The notes beneath the pieces are model-generated. The model saw nothing but the letters and a program-made list of their open reading frames with translations. It was not told the origin of the DNA and ran no database searches. The translations under genes and the position numbers were made by a program. From positions 15,529,001-15,593,000 of the forward strand of contig CM060979.1 of assembly GCA_030765065.1 (NCBI GenBank): DNA of 64,000 bases, in the 5' to 3' direction. This DNA comes from Deroplatys truncata. Lineage: Eukaryota > Arthropoda > Insecta > Mantodea > Mantidae. Of this stretch, positions 47,558-58,767 are shown piece by piece. Each line of letters starts with the position of its first letter. Within the stretch, counting starts at the first letter, position 1.

Positions 47558-48374
47558 TCTGATGTGTTACACTCACATGACTTTTTCTACTCTTGACAAA
47601 CTATTTTTACAAACGCTTATCCTCCATATACTTCATGTTAATCGAGATGTTAATCTTATTGCTAATTTTCTTGTAGATGCAAGGGGAATATGGTAGGCTT
47701 TAAGTGATAGTCAAATGTTTTAAGAGCTGGTTGCCATGTGGAGTATTCTATTCTCTTTGTATTACCAGGACAAAAAATGAATAACGCATTTCCATTTGAG
47801 AAAAAGTATACGTATTGAAAAATTTAAGGGAATAACAAGGAATATCATGAAAATGGTTCACTCGACAAAAAAAATGTATATGCCATAAATTGTGTATTTT
47901 AACGCGATCTACATTTTTGTGAGGTAAAATTTTGTCTATCTCCTATGGTTTACCAGTTATGCAAAAGTCCTTCACAATGAAGAATAGTTTTGGAAACATT
48001 TCCAGAAAATTCAAGATATACATTTTGTTTCTCATGAAAGTATCTTAAATATATAATATTTTAATCAAAATCGTTAGAGCCATTTTTGAGAAAAATGTTC
48101 CATGTGAAGCGTAATCTGGGGTGGGGGGGATTTTCTTCGCGTCGAATCTCTGGAAGATACTGAACCTAAATACCAAGTTTGGTGTTTATCCGACTGTTTG
48201 TTCCTGAGTTATGGTGTTCAGACACACACACACACACACACACACACATGATTCCAAAAATATGTTTTCTGGATTTAGGGGGTCTCAAAGCATATATTTC
48301 CGGCGAAATCTCGGTATCCAATTTTTGGGTGGAATACAATACTTCCCCTACTTACTATACGTAGTAGGGAAAGT
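47558..48374 (+). mobile_element. Family A repeat, full-length copy
   Basis: TCTGATGTGTTACACTCAC to GTAGTAGGGAAAGT. CA tract at about 48222-48247. Landmarks in order. Confidence 0.85.
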
Positions 48375-48888
48375 AAAAAGACCGCTGCTTACAAAAAATC
48401 TTATGATACATTCACATGAATTTCCCTTCCCTCTATCATTATTAGTGTGCATACAAACTATTTTTACTAAAGTATATTTTTACATCTACTACGTTTTAAT
48501 CCAAATAAGCCTTTCCAGAAACAGCTATATTACATTTTCGTTACAGATACAAAGAGAACAGCGATAGTCAAATGTTTAACAACTGGACGCTTTATGCTGG
48601 CCTTAAAATTCCATACTGTTTCCATGACATCGCGAGAAACAACTGAATGTTGAAGAGACTTAATGACCAAGAAATGAACAATTCTAATCTTTAATAACGG
48701 ATATCTCAGAAATGGCTTATGCCACAAAAAAAACTTATTTGAAGTAAGTTGTGTGTTTTAAAGATATGTACATGTTTATTGTAGTAAGGTTTCATCTATG
48801 GTTTAACGTTTAGCAGTTGTACAGGATTATACAAATTTTCTTTCAACTGAAGTGAACTTCACAGGCTATTTCCTGAAAATTCAAGATA

Positions 48889-49776
48889 CGAGGTGTGATC
48901 AAAAAGTTTCCGGAATGGCTTCGCAACAATGCTGACGCTGAGATTTCTTAAATTCTTACCCAGACTGTACATGCAGCGTTCCTTCCCAATAAAAATGAGA
49001 AGTCACGTGACTTCCTGTGACTACGCAGTGACGAGGTAGAGGCTCTGAAATGAACACGTGTTTTGCATGTAATGCGATTTTTCCGCGTAGCAAAAATGTC
49101 AGATTACGAAGAACAAAGTACGAACACCAAATTTTGCTTTAAACTCGGTAAAACTGCAACAGAAGCCTATGAAATATTATGAGGAGGAAGTTATGGGCAA
49201 AACTCAAGCATTTGAGTGGTTTTAGAAATTTAAAAGTGATGTGACATCAGTTAAAGTGCAGATCGTTCGGGGCGACCCTGTTCCAGCAAAACTGATGAAA
49301 ATAACAATCAGGTGAGGGAAATGGTTCTTAAATGATAGGCGCATTACAATAAGTGAACTTTCTGACTCATTAGGATTCTCCTTTAGAAGTATTCAAAGCA
49401 TTTTGAAAGACTGGTAACTGGTTACTGCATCATGACAAATCGCCCTTTCTGTTCGTCAATTTTTGGATAAAAATGGGATGAATACTGTTCCCCATCCCGC
49501 ATGTTCTCAAGATTTGGCACCAGTGAACTTTTTCTTTTCCCGCGACTTAAAATGCGGCTCCGAGGAAATCAATGTCATCCATCACGAATCGCAGAAGGCC
49601 CTGAACATGTTGAAAGAAGAGGACTTCCAGAGGTGCTTCCAGCAGTGGCAGAAGCGCTGGGACAAGTGTATCAACTCCCAAGGAGACTACTTCGAGGGTG
49701 ACGGTGCAGATTAGACAAAACAAACTGTTGTGTAATATTTATATCGTCATTCCGGAAACTTTTTGATCACAACTCG
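48889..49776 (+). mobile_element. Internally deleted mariner
   Basis: Left end CGAGGTGTGATCAAAAAGTT and reversed right end CGAGTTGTGATCAAAAAGTT continue as TTCCGGAATG on both sides, giving TIRs of about 29 bp with one mismatch. TA flanks both ends (48887-48888 and 49777-49778). 888 bp, against about 1.3 kb for a complete mariner. Confidence 0.92.
49105..49714 (+). pseudogene. Mariner transposase remnant, catalytic core lost
   Basis: The 5' part (from about 49105, MSDYEEQS) retains the helix-turn-helix region with stops ('FCFKLGKTATEAYEIL', 'ISELSDSLGFSFRSIQSILKD'). It is joined at about 49455 to a C-terminal part open from 49463, with CSQDLAPVNFFFSRDL in place of the family YSPDLAPxDFFLFPxL, and ending in the usual 'KRWDKCINSQGDYFEGD'. 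The third catalytic Asp is Asn here, and the regions of the first two are deleted. The domain order and TIR type resemble the mariner lineage that gave rise to SETMAR; that subfamily label is tentative. Confidence 0.85.
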
Positions 49777-50131
49777 TACGTTTTATTTCTCACATAAATA
49801 TCTTTATCATATTGTATTTTAATCAAAATGGTTAGAGGCATTTTCGAAAAAAAATTCCCTGTAAAACATATTTTGGGGTGGGAAAATTTTCTTGAAAATC
49901 TTTGTGTCGCATCCTTGGAAGGTACTGAACCTAAATACCAAATTGGGTACTTAACCAACTTTTCGTTTTTTAGTTATGCTGTGCATAGTCACACACCCCA
50001 GATACACACAAACAGGCCTTTTTCTATTCAAGGGGCCTCAAAACAAGTATTTACGCTAAAATTTCAGCATTGAATTTTTAGGTGGAATGCAATACTTTCT
50101 CTACCTACTATGCATACGCGGTAGAGAAAGT

Positions 50132-50655
50132 AAAAATTAATGAAGGACCATACTGGCACTTTCAGCATCCATCAAAGACACAAGACAAAGATTTTCAACA
50201 AATGTTGAAGGGGAAGACTTGCTCTTGAAGGAGGTTGTTCACTAGCACACCTTTAGAATCGATCTCAAGCTCCTCCAGGAATGTGCGAAGAGCTCGTAAA
50301 ACCTGTGACCAATGCTGATTCCGTATTCGCCAAGCACTGCACCAGAGTTTTATTCGTCTTAGAAAGGGATTTCCTAGAAGGGGGGCAATAAATGAGCCAT
50401 ATTGCGTCTTTATGACACAGGTATGTCATTCTCTTTCCCAGAAAACTCTGCCGTCGCATCATCTCGTCATAGGCTCTGTAGCCAATCAGAAGTTGTGCTT
50501 TCACGTCAGCACTCAGTGTTACTCCTCCCGTCCTCTTATTAAAATCTCCCAGAGTTCCTGCATTAAAAAGCTTCCGATATGTTGCATTCATATGACCTTC
50601 TCTACTCACACCTACCAAAGTATTTCTTACAAAAGCTTATACTATCTTCATTTTT
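50132..50655. other. No gene recognised; B start fragment at right
   Basis: Two short opposing frames (50265-50675) have no recognisable motif. 50569-50655 is a family B start fragment ('gatatgttgcattcatatgacc'). Confidence 0.4.
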
Positions 50656-51443
50656 ACTTTCTCTACTACGTATAGTTAAGTAGGGGAAGTATTGTATTCC
50701 ACCCAAAAATTCGATACCGAGATTTCACCAGAAATACATGTTTTGAGACCCCCTGAATAAAAAAAAGCATTTTTGGAAACACGTCCGTGTCTGTGAACCG
50801 CATAACTCAGAAACGAACAGTCGGATAAATACCAAACTTGGCATTTAGGTTTTCTCTTCCAGAGATGCGACACGAAGGTTTTCAAGAAAATTCCCCCACC
50901 ACAGATTACCCTTTACATGGAACATTTTTCGAAAATTTTAATTTTCTCAAAAATGGTTCTAACGATTTTGATTAACATATCATATGTTTAAGATATTTTC
51001 ATGACAAATAAAATGTATATCTGGAATTTTCTGGGAATGCCTCCAAAAGTATTCTTCATTGTGAACGACTTTTGCATAGCTGGTAAACTATAAAAGATAG
51101 ACAAACTTTTACTACACAAAAATGTAGATCGTGTTAAAATACACAATTTATGTCATATACATTTTTGTTGTTGAGTGAACCATTTTCTAGATATTGCTTG
51201 TTATTCCCTTAAATTTTCCAATGCTTTTGTCCTGGACATACTAAGAGAATGGAATACTCCACATAGCAACCAGCTCTTAAAATATTTGACTATCGCTTAA
51301 AGCCTACCATATTCCCCTTGCATCTACAAGAAAATTAGCAATAAGATTAACATCTCGATTAACATGAAGCATATGGAGAATAAGCGTTTGTAAAAATAGT
51401 TTGTACAAGAGTAGAGAAAGACATGCGAGTGTAACACATCAGA
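50656..51443 (-). mobile_element. Family A repeat, lacking the CA expansion
   Basis: ACTTTCTCTACTACG to AACACATCAGA in a T run. The tract between 'ggaaacacgtccgtg' and 'tctgtgaac' has no microsatellite, so this may show the ancestral or a collapsed state. Confidence 0.8.
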
Positions 51444-51445
51444 TT

Positions 51446-52325
51446 TCTTTTTAGTTCCATTTATTAACTACATTGGTCTTATCGCGGCCTTTCCTTTGAC
51501 ACTTATTGCCTTATAGCCTATTGGTGGTCTTGATCTAATGTGCAGGATTTTTTTCCATCAATTTTTCCCTTGCTAGCCAATATAAATTGTGTATCTTCCC
51601 ATCTGGTACAGCTTTCCTCCATTTAAAATCTTGTCAGCATTGCAAATACAACATGCTTTGTCTTCATAAAACCAAATCTATGTAGATGTTCCACCAGACA
51701 GCCATGTCTAGTGGCTAATCTGAAGTGAGCAACGACTACTTTCCTTGGCACATTTTTTATTTTATGTTGGAATACTTTTTGTTAGTAATTTCCTTTTGAA
51801 TATTGTATTGGTATTTTTGTTCTATATTATTTTTGACACTTTTTAGTTTCATATCTAGTCCACAAGACGTTATAGATTTTGAATATAACACTGCACCCTT
51901 TTAGGTCAGAAAGTCTGCTGTCTCGTTACCATTCACTCCCTCATGTGCTGGTATCCACAGTAATATTATTTTGTTTGGAGTAATCTATAATAAGATCCAC
52001 ATCTGGACCATCATATCGTTCTTGGTAGAAACTGAGTCTGTGAGAACAACTTCTTTATTTTCTTTTATATCAGTCCTGTAGTATATCTGTTTGCAATGGC
52101 GTTAACTCGCATTCTCTTGTGCTTATGTTTTGGGCTTTAATCATTAAACCACGCACATTCAAACTCTCATTCCTGCTTCCAGACTTTGGAGAGAATAGGG
52201 AACAATCTTGGTTAGCGAAAAATTCCCAATCCACAGATGGGAATCGAAGCCGGGACCCCTCGCACAGCAGGCAGGGACTCTACCGACTCAGCTACGGGGC
52301 CAGCCACTCAGGGTCCTAATCCGTC
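51446..52325 (-). repeat. Repeat E, minus copy, interrupted
   Basis: 51446-51534 matches the 33737-33800 part ('tggtcttatcgcggcctttccttt'). 52106-52325 matches the part with the tRNA-like head ('gaagccgggacccctcgcacagc', 'agctacggggccagcc'). The ~570 bp between them belongs to a non-LTR retrotransposon remnant. Confidence 0.6.
51540..52100 (-). pseudogene. Non-LTR retrotransposon ORF2 C-terminal remnant
   Basis: On the minus strand at about 51964-51911 the translation is LLWIPAHEGVNGNETADFL, the RNase H C-terminal motif with His and the NExAD Asp preserved. Upstream in another frame is 'VVLTDSVSTKND', the RNase H segment usually reading xDSxSxL. Downstream are 'VAHFRLATRHGCLVEHLHRFGF' and a 'CCICNAD' cysteine cluster, as in the tail of Jockey/R1/I-type ORF2. 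Frame changes and stops break it. The reverse transcriptase is absent. Confidence 0.7.
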
Positions 52326-52400
52326 CATTGCCTGGAGTTTACTACTGATATAGGTATAGATATTATGTCTATATCTCGTTTGCAAATCTTTCAAATATTT

Positions 52401-53147
52401 ACTTTCTCTACTACGTAAACTAAGTAGGGGAAGTATTGTATTCCACCCAAAAATTTGATACCGAGATTTCACCGGATATACATGCTTTTGAGTTCCCCTG
52501 AATCCAAAAAAATATTGCTCAGGAAAGGTCGGATAAATACCAAACTTGGTTTTTAGGTTCAGTGTCTTTCAAAGATGCGACACGAATATTTTCAAGAAAA
52601 TTCCCTCACACCAGACTACCCTTTACATGGAACTTTTTTCGTACATTTTGATTTTCTCAAAAAAGTCTCTAACGACTTTGATTAAAATATCATATGTTTA
52701 AGATATTTTTATGGCGAATGAAAAGTATATCATGAATTTTCTGTGAATGTTCCCAAAGGTACTCTTTATTCTGAATGACTTTTGCATAACTGAAAAACCG
52801 TAAGGGATACGCAAAATTTTACTAGAAAGAAATGTAGATCTCGTTAAAACACAATTTATGTCATACACAATTTTTTTCCAATACTTATACTCGTTCTCAA
52901 TTGGGAATTCATTAATCGTTTTTTTTTATGCCCTGGACATGGAAAGAGAATGGAATACTCCACATAGCAACCAGCGTTAAAATATTTGACTATCACTTAA
53001 AGCCTACCAATTCCCCTTACATCTACAAGAAAATTAGCAATAAGATTAACATCTCGATATTTCGATTAACATGAAGTATATGGAGAATAAGCGTTTGTGA
53101 AAATAGTTTGTACAAGAGTAGTGAAAGTCATGTGAGTGCAACACAGA
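52401..53147 (-). mobile_element. Family A copy, CA segment deleted
   Basis: ACTTTCTCTACTACG to CAACACAGA. It jumps from 'tgaatccaaaaaaat' to 'gctcaggaaaggtcgg', deleting the microsatellite segment, and is shortened again near 52870. Confidence 0.8.
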
Positions 53148-53149
53148 TT

Positions 53150-54565
53150 TTTAATTTTGTGCACGTTAGTCTTTCGTCCCCGCCCCAAAAAAAAATTCTA
53201 AATACTCCTTGAAAGACATAATTACGGATTATGAAAAAAAGCCTTCTATAAATTCCTATTTGGTTATTGGTTTTCGGTTGTAGAAAGCGTCGGTGGCTGC
53301 AGGTGCGTTATTTAGCAATTCATGAAGTGGTTCTTTTTTTTCAGCATAACTGCAAAAAGACTGACTCGCCACACCCAGCTCCTGCAGTTCCTACGTGCAG
53401 AGAAAGAGTAGATAGCGTTATGCATGATGTTATGTATATGGAGTCAGTGAAACGGAATTTATGTCGCAACCTCACTATTTATAGCCCATAATTCCTGCCG
53501 CCTCTCAGAAAATTTTGCACAGTACATCTCAATTAACTAACATAAATAATAATGCTCATTTGCTGCTCGTGTTATACAGAATAAGAGTGAACTTGTGAGA
53601 CTAATTGCTTTGGTGAGGCAGAACTGCTGATCTTTGGGCAGACTTGGAGGTCCATGTACTCTTCACTTTCTCTATCTTGAGCCAATATTGTATATCACAA
53701 CATGCTGTGAATGCCAGAGTGATTGTAATGTTAATTAATATTATTGTATGTGCAGGGTTTTAGATGTTTGTTAGCCATAAGTATTGTTAGGAAATAAGTT
53801 TACACGGCCTCACTGAAACTGACAATAGAAGTGGGTAACAATAAACCGAGGGGGTGACTTGTTTATCACTAAGAAGAGAGAAACAAATGACGTCAAAATA
53901 GCGTGCCTTTTTATAAATAGAGGGAATATCTTCCCTAGAACATATATGTTAGTAGTAGTGATTGGCTGACAAAACAGACGCTAAAGTGGGCGCTCGTATT
54001 ACAATATTTAGGCAATTCGAGGTGAAGGAGTATATATTCTCGAGCCTTAAGGAAGTGTCGCACAGTTCTGAAGAATCTCTCACGAGGTGCACGTCGCAGA
54101 GTTAGTTACAAAAATGTAAAGTACGCGAAGTAATTGGTGCGCGGCAACTAAACGACTGTAGTTACATTTAGAAATATCGCAGCTTCAGTCAGGTGTGTAT
54201 AAAGGTTAAATATGTCAATTATTAATTAAGCGTGATGGCAATAAAAGTCTAGATTCAGATTTTTTTATCAGTGTTATCTTTTAGCAACAACTCCTTTCCG
54301 TTTACACGCCCTGCTTAGAAATACGTGCTCGACTGAGTTATAATAGCTAGCCGGAGGACAAAGAATCCAAATTTAAAAAACAATTAAACAATAAGCGCTC
54401 GACAAACAAGAATACACAAGCCATCGAGAACTGCGACAATCTTCTACTTATTGTAGTCCATCCAAAAAAAACCATAATATTATGGGGATTTCAATGGAAA
54501 TATACCTTTTGGCATCTCCGAAGCCCTCCCCCAAAGAAAGTCCATGTGTGTCCGCCCATCTGTAC
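53150..54565. other. No gene; possible unrelated LTR at 53785-54300
   Basis: The left part has a 74-codon frame without motif. From TGTTAGGAAATAAG (53785) the sequence has a TATATATTCTCGAGCC promoter-like motif near 54030 and AATAAAAG near 54240, an arrangement typical of an LTR. I could not find a matching end or target duplication, so this is a suggestion only. Confidence 0.3.
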
Positions 54566-54955
54566 CGAGCGGAATGGCTCAGGCGGTTACGTCTATAGCC
54601 CGCATTCGGGAGCTCCCAGGATCGATCCCCGGCGACCGCACATTCTGGCCCATGGCTTTTTCGTGATTTTCCCGGGTCACCAGGCGAATGCTGGTGTGGT
54701 TCACCTTCCACACGCCTCTCCTTCCTCTCATTTTTTGTACCTATCATTTTAATTGTTTTATTTGGAAACGTTAGAGACCCCGTCCAGTCTTAAGACGTTG
54801 GCATCCGGATCTGGTCGCCCTTCGGATCTCTCTCTTCATCGTTCCCTCCCAGGGATCACGTTGGAAGCACAAGGAGCCAACTGGTCTGCGTGGGGTGCTC
54901 TGCCCCGGTTCCGGGGGCCCGTCCGTGATACGTACCTTTTCCGTCCATGTATTTG
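54566..54955 (+). repeat. tRNA-derived SINE
   Basis: Head with 'ATGGCTCAGGCGG' (A box, near 54591) and GGATCGATCCC (B box, near 54619), then 'cattctggcccatggctttttcgtg' and 'tcaccaggcgaatgctggtgtggttc', ending in a GC-rich tail. The clearest tRNA-like head in the window. Confidence 0.75.
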
Positions 54956-54984
54956 AACACAAATGGACACTGGGACTGACTTTT

Positions 54985-57317
54985 TAGGTGAAAATGATAA
55001 AATTACACTAGTCTGCATGATATCGAATGACTGAAAACTAATAAGTGATTCTGGCTCACTTTTTATGCTGATTTCAGAACTTCTTTTAGGTTTTTTTTTT
55101 CTATCACGTACTGTTTTTTCACAATTTCACTTCAAAAATATAGAGTTGAGTCAGTAGATGATGAGTATTGTTGAAGGGAAATTTATCACTTCTTGGAGGG
55201 AAATTTCTCAATAGAGACTTTTAAGTCTTTAGGTTGTTACACCTGTAGATGCTGGTTGCTATTTTTTGTTAATATCGGAGGCTTGCATTACCAGTGCTAT
55301 ATCGTGATTGAAGTTATAAATACATTATGTCTACAGGCAAGTGTGTGAACAATCCAAATGTTTTCTGCTACATTTGTGGAAATTATACAGTGCTTCAGCA
55401 GAGAACTGATATAACAGACTTTGTGAAAAAAGTGTACCATGCTTATTTTAAAATGAAGCTTGGTGACCAAGGCAAGGCCTGGGCTTCAAAGACAGTTGGC
55501 CGCTATTTTGTTGAGACGTTAAGATTGTGGATAAAAGGAAAGAAATCATGCATGCCATTTGCAATTCCTATGGTGTGGAGGGAGCCTAAAGACTACCTTA
55601 AAGACTGTTATTTCTGTTTAGTTAATGTTCAGGGGTGCAATTCGAAAAATAAGAAACACTGTGTATCCAAGTATTCCTTCAGCCATCAGGCCAGTTCCAC
55701 ACGGAGAAGATCTGCCTGCTCCTCTTCCTCCAGCTGTTTTAGAGAACTTGGAAGAAGATGGTGTTGAAAGTGAACCTCATGCAATCACCAAAGATGATTC
55801 TGATGATGCCTACCGCCCTGAATACGACGTGACTCCACAACTGTTCTCTCAGAGTAAACTAAATGATCTAGTACGTGATTTGAATTTGTCTAAGGAATCT
55901 GCAGAGTTACTAGGCTCCCGTCTTAAAAATAAGAACCTTCTGGAACCACAAACACATTACTCATGGTACAGACACAGAGAACAAGAGCTAGTTCCTTTTT
56001 TCTCACAGATCGTGTCCTTGGTTTACTGCAATGGCATAAACGAGTTAATGCACTTTTATGACATTGAATATGATCCTACTCAGTGGAGACTTTTTATAGA
56101 TTCATCAAAGAGGAGCCTGAAAGGCGTGTTATTGCATAATGGGAATGTGTATAGGTCCATTCCTGTCGCACATTCAGTTCAAAAGAAAGAGACAGTTGAA
56201 AACATGCAGATACTTTTAACAAGTATCCAATACGAGGAACACAAACGGCGTATCTGCGGTGATTTCAAAGTTATTGGAATCCTATTAGGACAACAAGCTG
56301 GGTTCACAAAAATGCCTTGTTTTCTGTCGGGCAAAGCAAAGACATTGGAGTGTGAAAGTATGGACACAGCGGAGAAACTTGTTGCCTGGAACTAAAAACA
56401 TCCTGCACGAACCGCTTGTAGAGAGACAAAGGATATTGCTTCCGCCACTACACATAAAATTGGGCTTGCTGAAGCAATTTGTAAGGGCTCTAACACAGGA
56501 TGAACCCTGCTTCAAGTACCTTTCCAAGAAATTTCCCTTCATTACACAAGACAAATTAAAGACTGGAATTTTTGTTGGTCCTGAAATAAAGAAATTGATG
56601 GAGGATGAAGATTTTGAGAAGACAATGAATCAGAGAGAAATAGAAGCATGGACCGCCTTCCGACCAGTTACTGAAAACTTCTTAGGCAATAACAAAGATC
56701 CTAATTACAAGGCCATTGTCGAAACAATGTTGGAAAATTTCAAGATGGGTTGTAACATGAGTGTAAAGGTGCATTCACATATCGACAACTTTCTGGTACA
56801 TTATAGTGAAGAGCAGGGTGAACGTTTTCACCAAGATATTAAGGAAATGGAGAGGAGGTACCAGGGGGGATGGAATGAAACTATGATGGCCGACTACTGT
56901 TGAATGTTGAGGAGGGACAGTCATCTTCAAGGATCTGCAAGGAAGTCAAAGAAGAGAAAGTTTGAAAAAAAATTGAATGAAACACTTTGGCTTCTTGTTT
57001 TGTTAAAATGTAGTCATGAAATAAATTAGGGGAGTTCTTGAGAGTATTCTTAAAATGTTTCTTGAATAAAAACTTACCTTGTGTGAAATGGTATTTGAAT
57101 ACTTTTCTACACTCATTAGTAAAATTGTCAAAACATTACTTCTTATTTTGTGTAAAAGCCTGACGTGATAGAAAAAAACGGAAGTTATTTCTGGAATCAG
57201 CATAAAAACTTGATTCAATAACACCTACTTTTAAGAAATCATCTGACAAAAAGTTTGAAAATGCAGACTGGTGATAACGGGGTTTTAATATCATATAAAT
57301 TTTTATAGACACCTATA
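54985..57317 (+). mobile_element. Candidate undescribed TIR element with one gene
   Basis: The ends are inverted and imperfect. TTTTTATGCTGATTTCAGAA at about 55060 is matched on the minus strand from 57208 (TTTTTATGCTGATTCCAGAA), followed on both sides by a T run and CTATCACGT. Outside that, CACTAGTCTGCAT (55006-55018) is matched by CACCAGTCTGCAT reversed (near 57261-57273), and TAGGTG (54985) by a reversed TAGGTG (near 57310-57315). Together the arms span at least 120-170 bp. A single plus-strand gene lies between. Exact ends and target duplication remain uncertain. Confidence 0.65.
55327..57022 (+). pseudogene. Uncharacterised mobile-element-type protein, frameshifted
   Basis: The gene reads in three frames: 55327 to about 55660, about 55655 to 56340, and about 56352 to 56903. 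The N-terminus has FCYICG and, about 80 residues on, DCYFC, a cysteine arrangement like a zinc finger. The middle Cys pair that I recall in relatives is not visible; the corresponding stretch reads KTVGRYFVETLRLW. Then come 'SAIRPVPHGEDLPAPLPP', 'LFSQSKLNDLVRDL', 'DWRLFIDSSKRSLK'-type (here QWRLF) and 'ILLPPLHIKLGLLKQFVRAL', and 'EEQGERFHQDIKEMERRYQG' near the end. The stop at 56901 interrupts MMADYC; the same frame continues with a basic SARKSKKRKF tail, so it looks like a nonsense change. I recognise these motifs from repeated, uncharacterised proteins in many animal genomes, from memory only. No function is established. Confidence 0.75.
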
Positions 57318-57351
57318 GGATTACTAATTAGCACCTTGACCTACATAGATA

Positions 57352-57846
57352 TTTTGTACCTATGGCCCGGAGGGGGAGGGATGGATGAGGTGAGAGGAGA
57401 CAGCTGGTGGCCGGATCAGGGGGCACGACAGGCTGAGGGCAGGGTCCCTACCATTTACAGATTTAACCTCCCCGGATGGGCACTGGTGCAGCCGACTCCC
57501 CTCCCTCCTGTGGGCTTATACATCCCCTGGGGCAGGAACCCGGAGACCGTATCCATTCCAGGTGCGAAGGTTTCCAGAGAGTATCCTTTTTCCCCCGCCA
57601 TGCACACTCCGAGACCTCTCGCCGGCACGTACAGCAAGGGGATGAAAGGTGAAGGAAAATAAGAATGGAGGTGAAATGTAGGCAGGAACTTCAGGGGACT
57701 TAATCATCCTTCCCAGCATTCGCCTAACGACCCGGGGAAACCCGCGAAAAATCCCAAGGCCGGCCTCGAGAATCTATCCACGACCTCCCGAATGCGTGCC
57801 ACAGACCTCCGGAGCCCACTGACTTCCCGAGCCATCCCGCTCGGTA
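57352..57846 (-). repeat. tRNA-derived SINE
   Basis: Minus copy with the head at right ('ACCGAGCGGGATGGCTCGGG' on the minus strand near 57845), body 'ggtttccccgggtcgttaggcgaatgctggg' near 57712-57742, and a GC-rich tail to about 57352. Mirror-image partner of the SINE at 54566, on the other side of the TIR element. Confidence 0.7.
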
Positions 57847-57894
57847 TAGACGCCTGTAAGCATTTTGCCAAATATTTTAACCCCACTGGTTTTT

Positions 57895-58031
57895 ACTTTC
57901 TCTACTACGTATAGTAAGATGGGGAAGTATTGCATTCCACCCAAAAATTCGATACCGAGATTTCACCGGAAATACATGTTTTGAGACCTCCTGAATCCAA
58001 AAAAAGCATTTTTGGAAACATGTCCGTGTGT

Positions 58032-58070
<39 letters not shown>

Positions 58071-58767
58071 TGTGTGCCTGTGAACAGCATAACTCAAAAA
58101 CGAACAGTCGGATAAGCACCAAACTTGGTATTTAGGTTTAGTATCTTCCAGAGATGAGACACGAAGGTTTTCAAGAAAATCCCCCCACCCCAGACTACCC
58201 TTTACATGGAAGATTTTTCGAAAATTTTAATTTTCTCAAAAATGGCTCTAACGATTTTGATGAAAATATCATATGTTTAAGATAATGTCATGAGAAATGA
58301 AATGTATATCTCGAATTTTCTGGGAATGTCTCCAAAAGTATTCTTCATTGTGAACGACTTTTGCATAACTGGTAGACCATAAGAGATAGACAAAATTTTA
58401 CTACACAAAAAATGTAGATCGTATTAAAATACACAACATATGTCATATACATTTCTTTTGTTGAGTGAACCGTTTTCGAGATATTGCTTGTTATTTCCTT
58501 AAATTTTCCAATACTTATACTTTTTCTCAAATTCGTTATTCATTTTTTTTATGTCCTGGACATGCAAAGAGAATGGAATGCGCCACATAGCAACCAGCGT
58601 TAAAATATTTGACTATCGCTTAAAAGCTACCATATTTCCCTTGCATCTACAAGAAAATTACCAATAAGATTGACATCTCGATTAACATGAAGCATATGGA
58701 GAATAGGCGTTTGTAAAATTAGATTGTACAAGAGTAGAGAAAGTCATGTGAGTGTAACACATCAGAT
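57895..58767 (-). mobile_element. Family A repeat with long GT tract
   Basis: ACTTTCTCTACTACG to AACACATCAGA in a T run. GT/GTCT microsatellite at about 58026-58080. Confidence 0.88.

Larger units (their letters stand above)
48399..50131 (+). mobile_element. Family B copy interrupted by a deleted mariner
   Basis: Runs 48399-48886 and 49779-50131. It is split inside 'attcaagata-cgttttattt', which sister copies show as 'attcaagatatacattttatttg'. Ends at GGTAGAGAAAGT. Confidence 0.8.

Noticed and set aside
53785..54300. Second LTR family
   Set aside because: Promoter-like and AATAAA motifs are suggestive, but no matching end or target duplication was found, so it is not listed as an element.
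54566..54640. Possible functional tRNA gene at a SINE head
   Set aside because: Both Pol III boxes are present, but the sequence continues into a SINE body shared by several copies and I see no complete cloverleaf.
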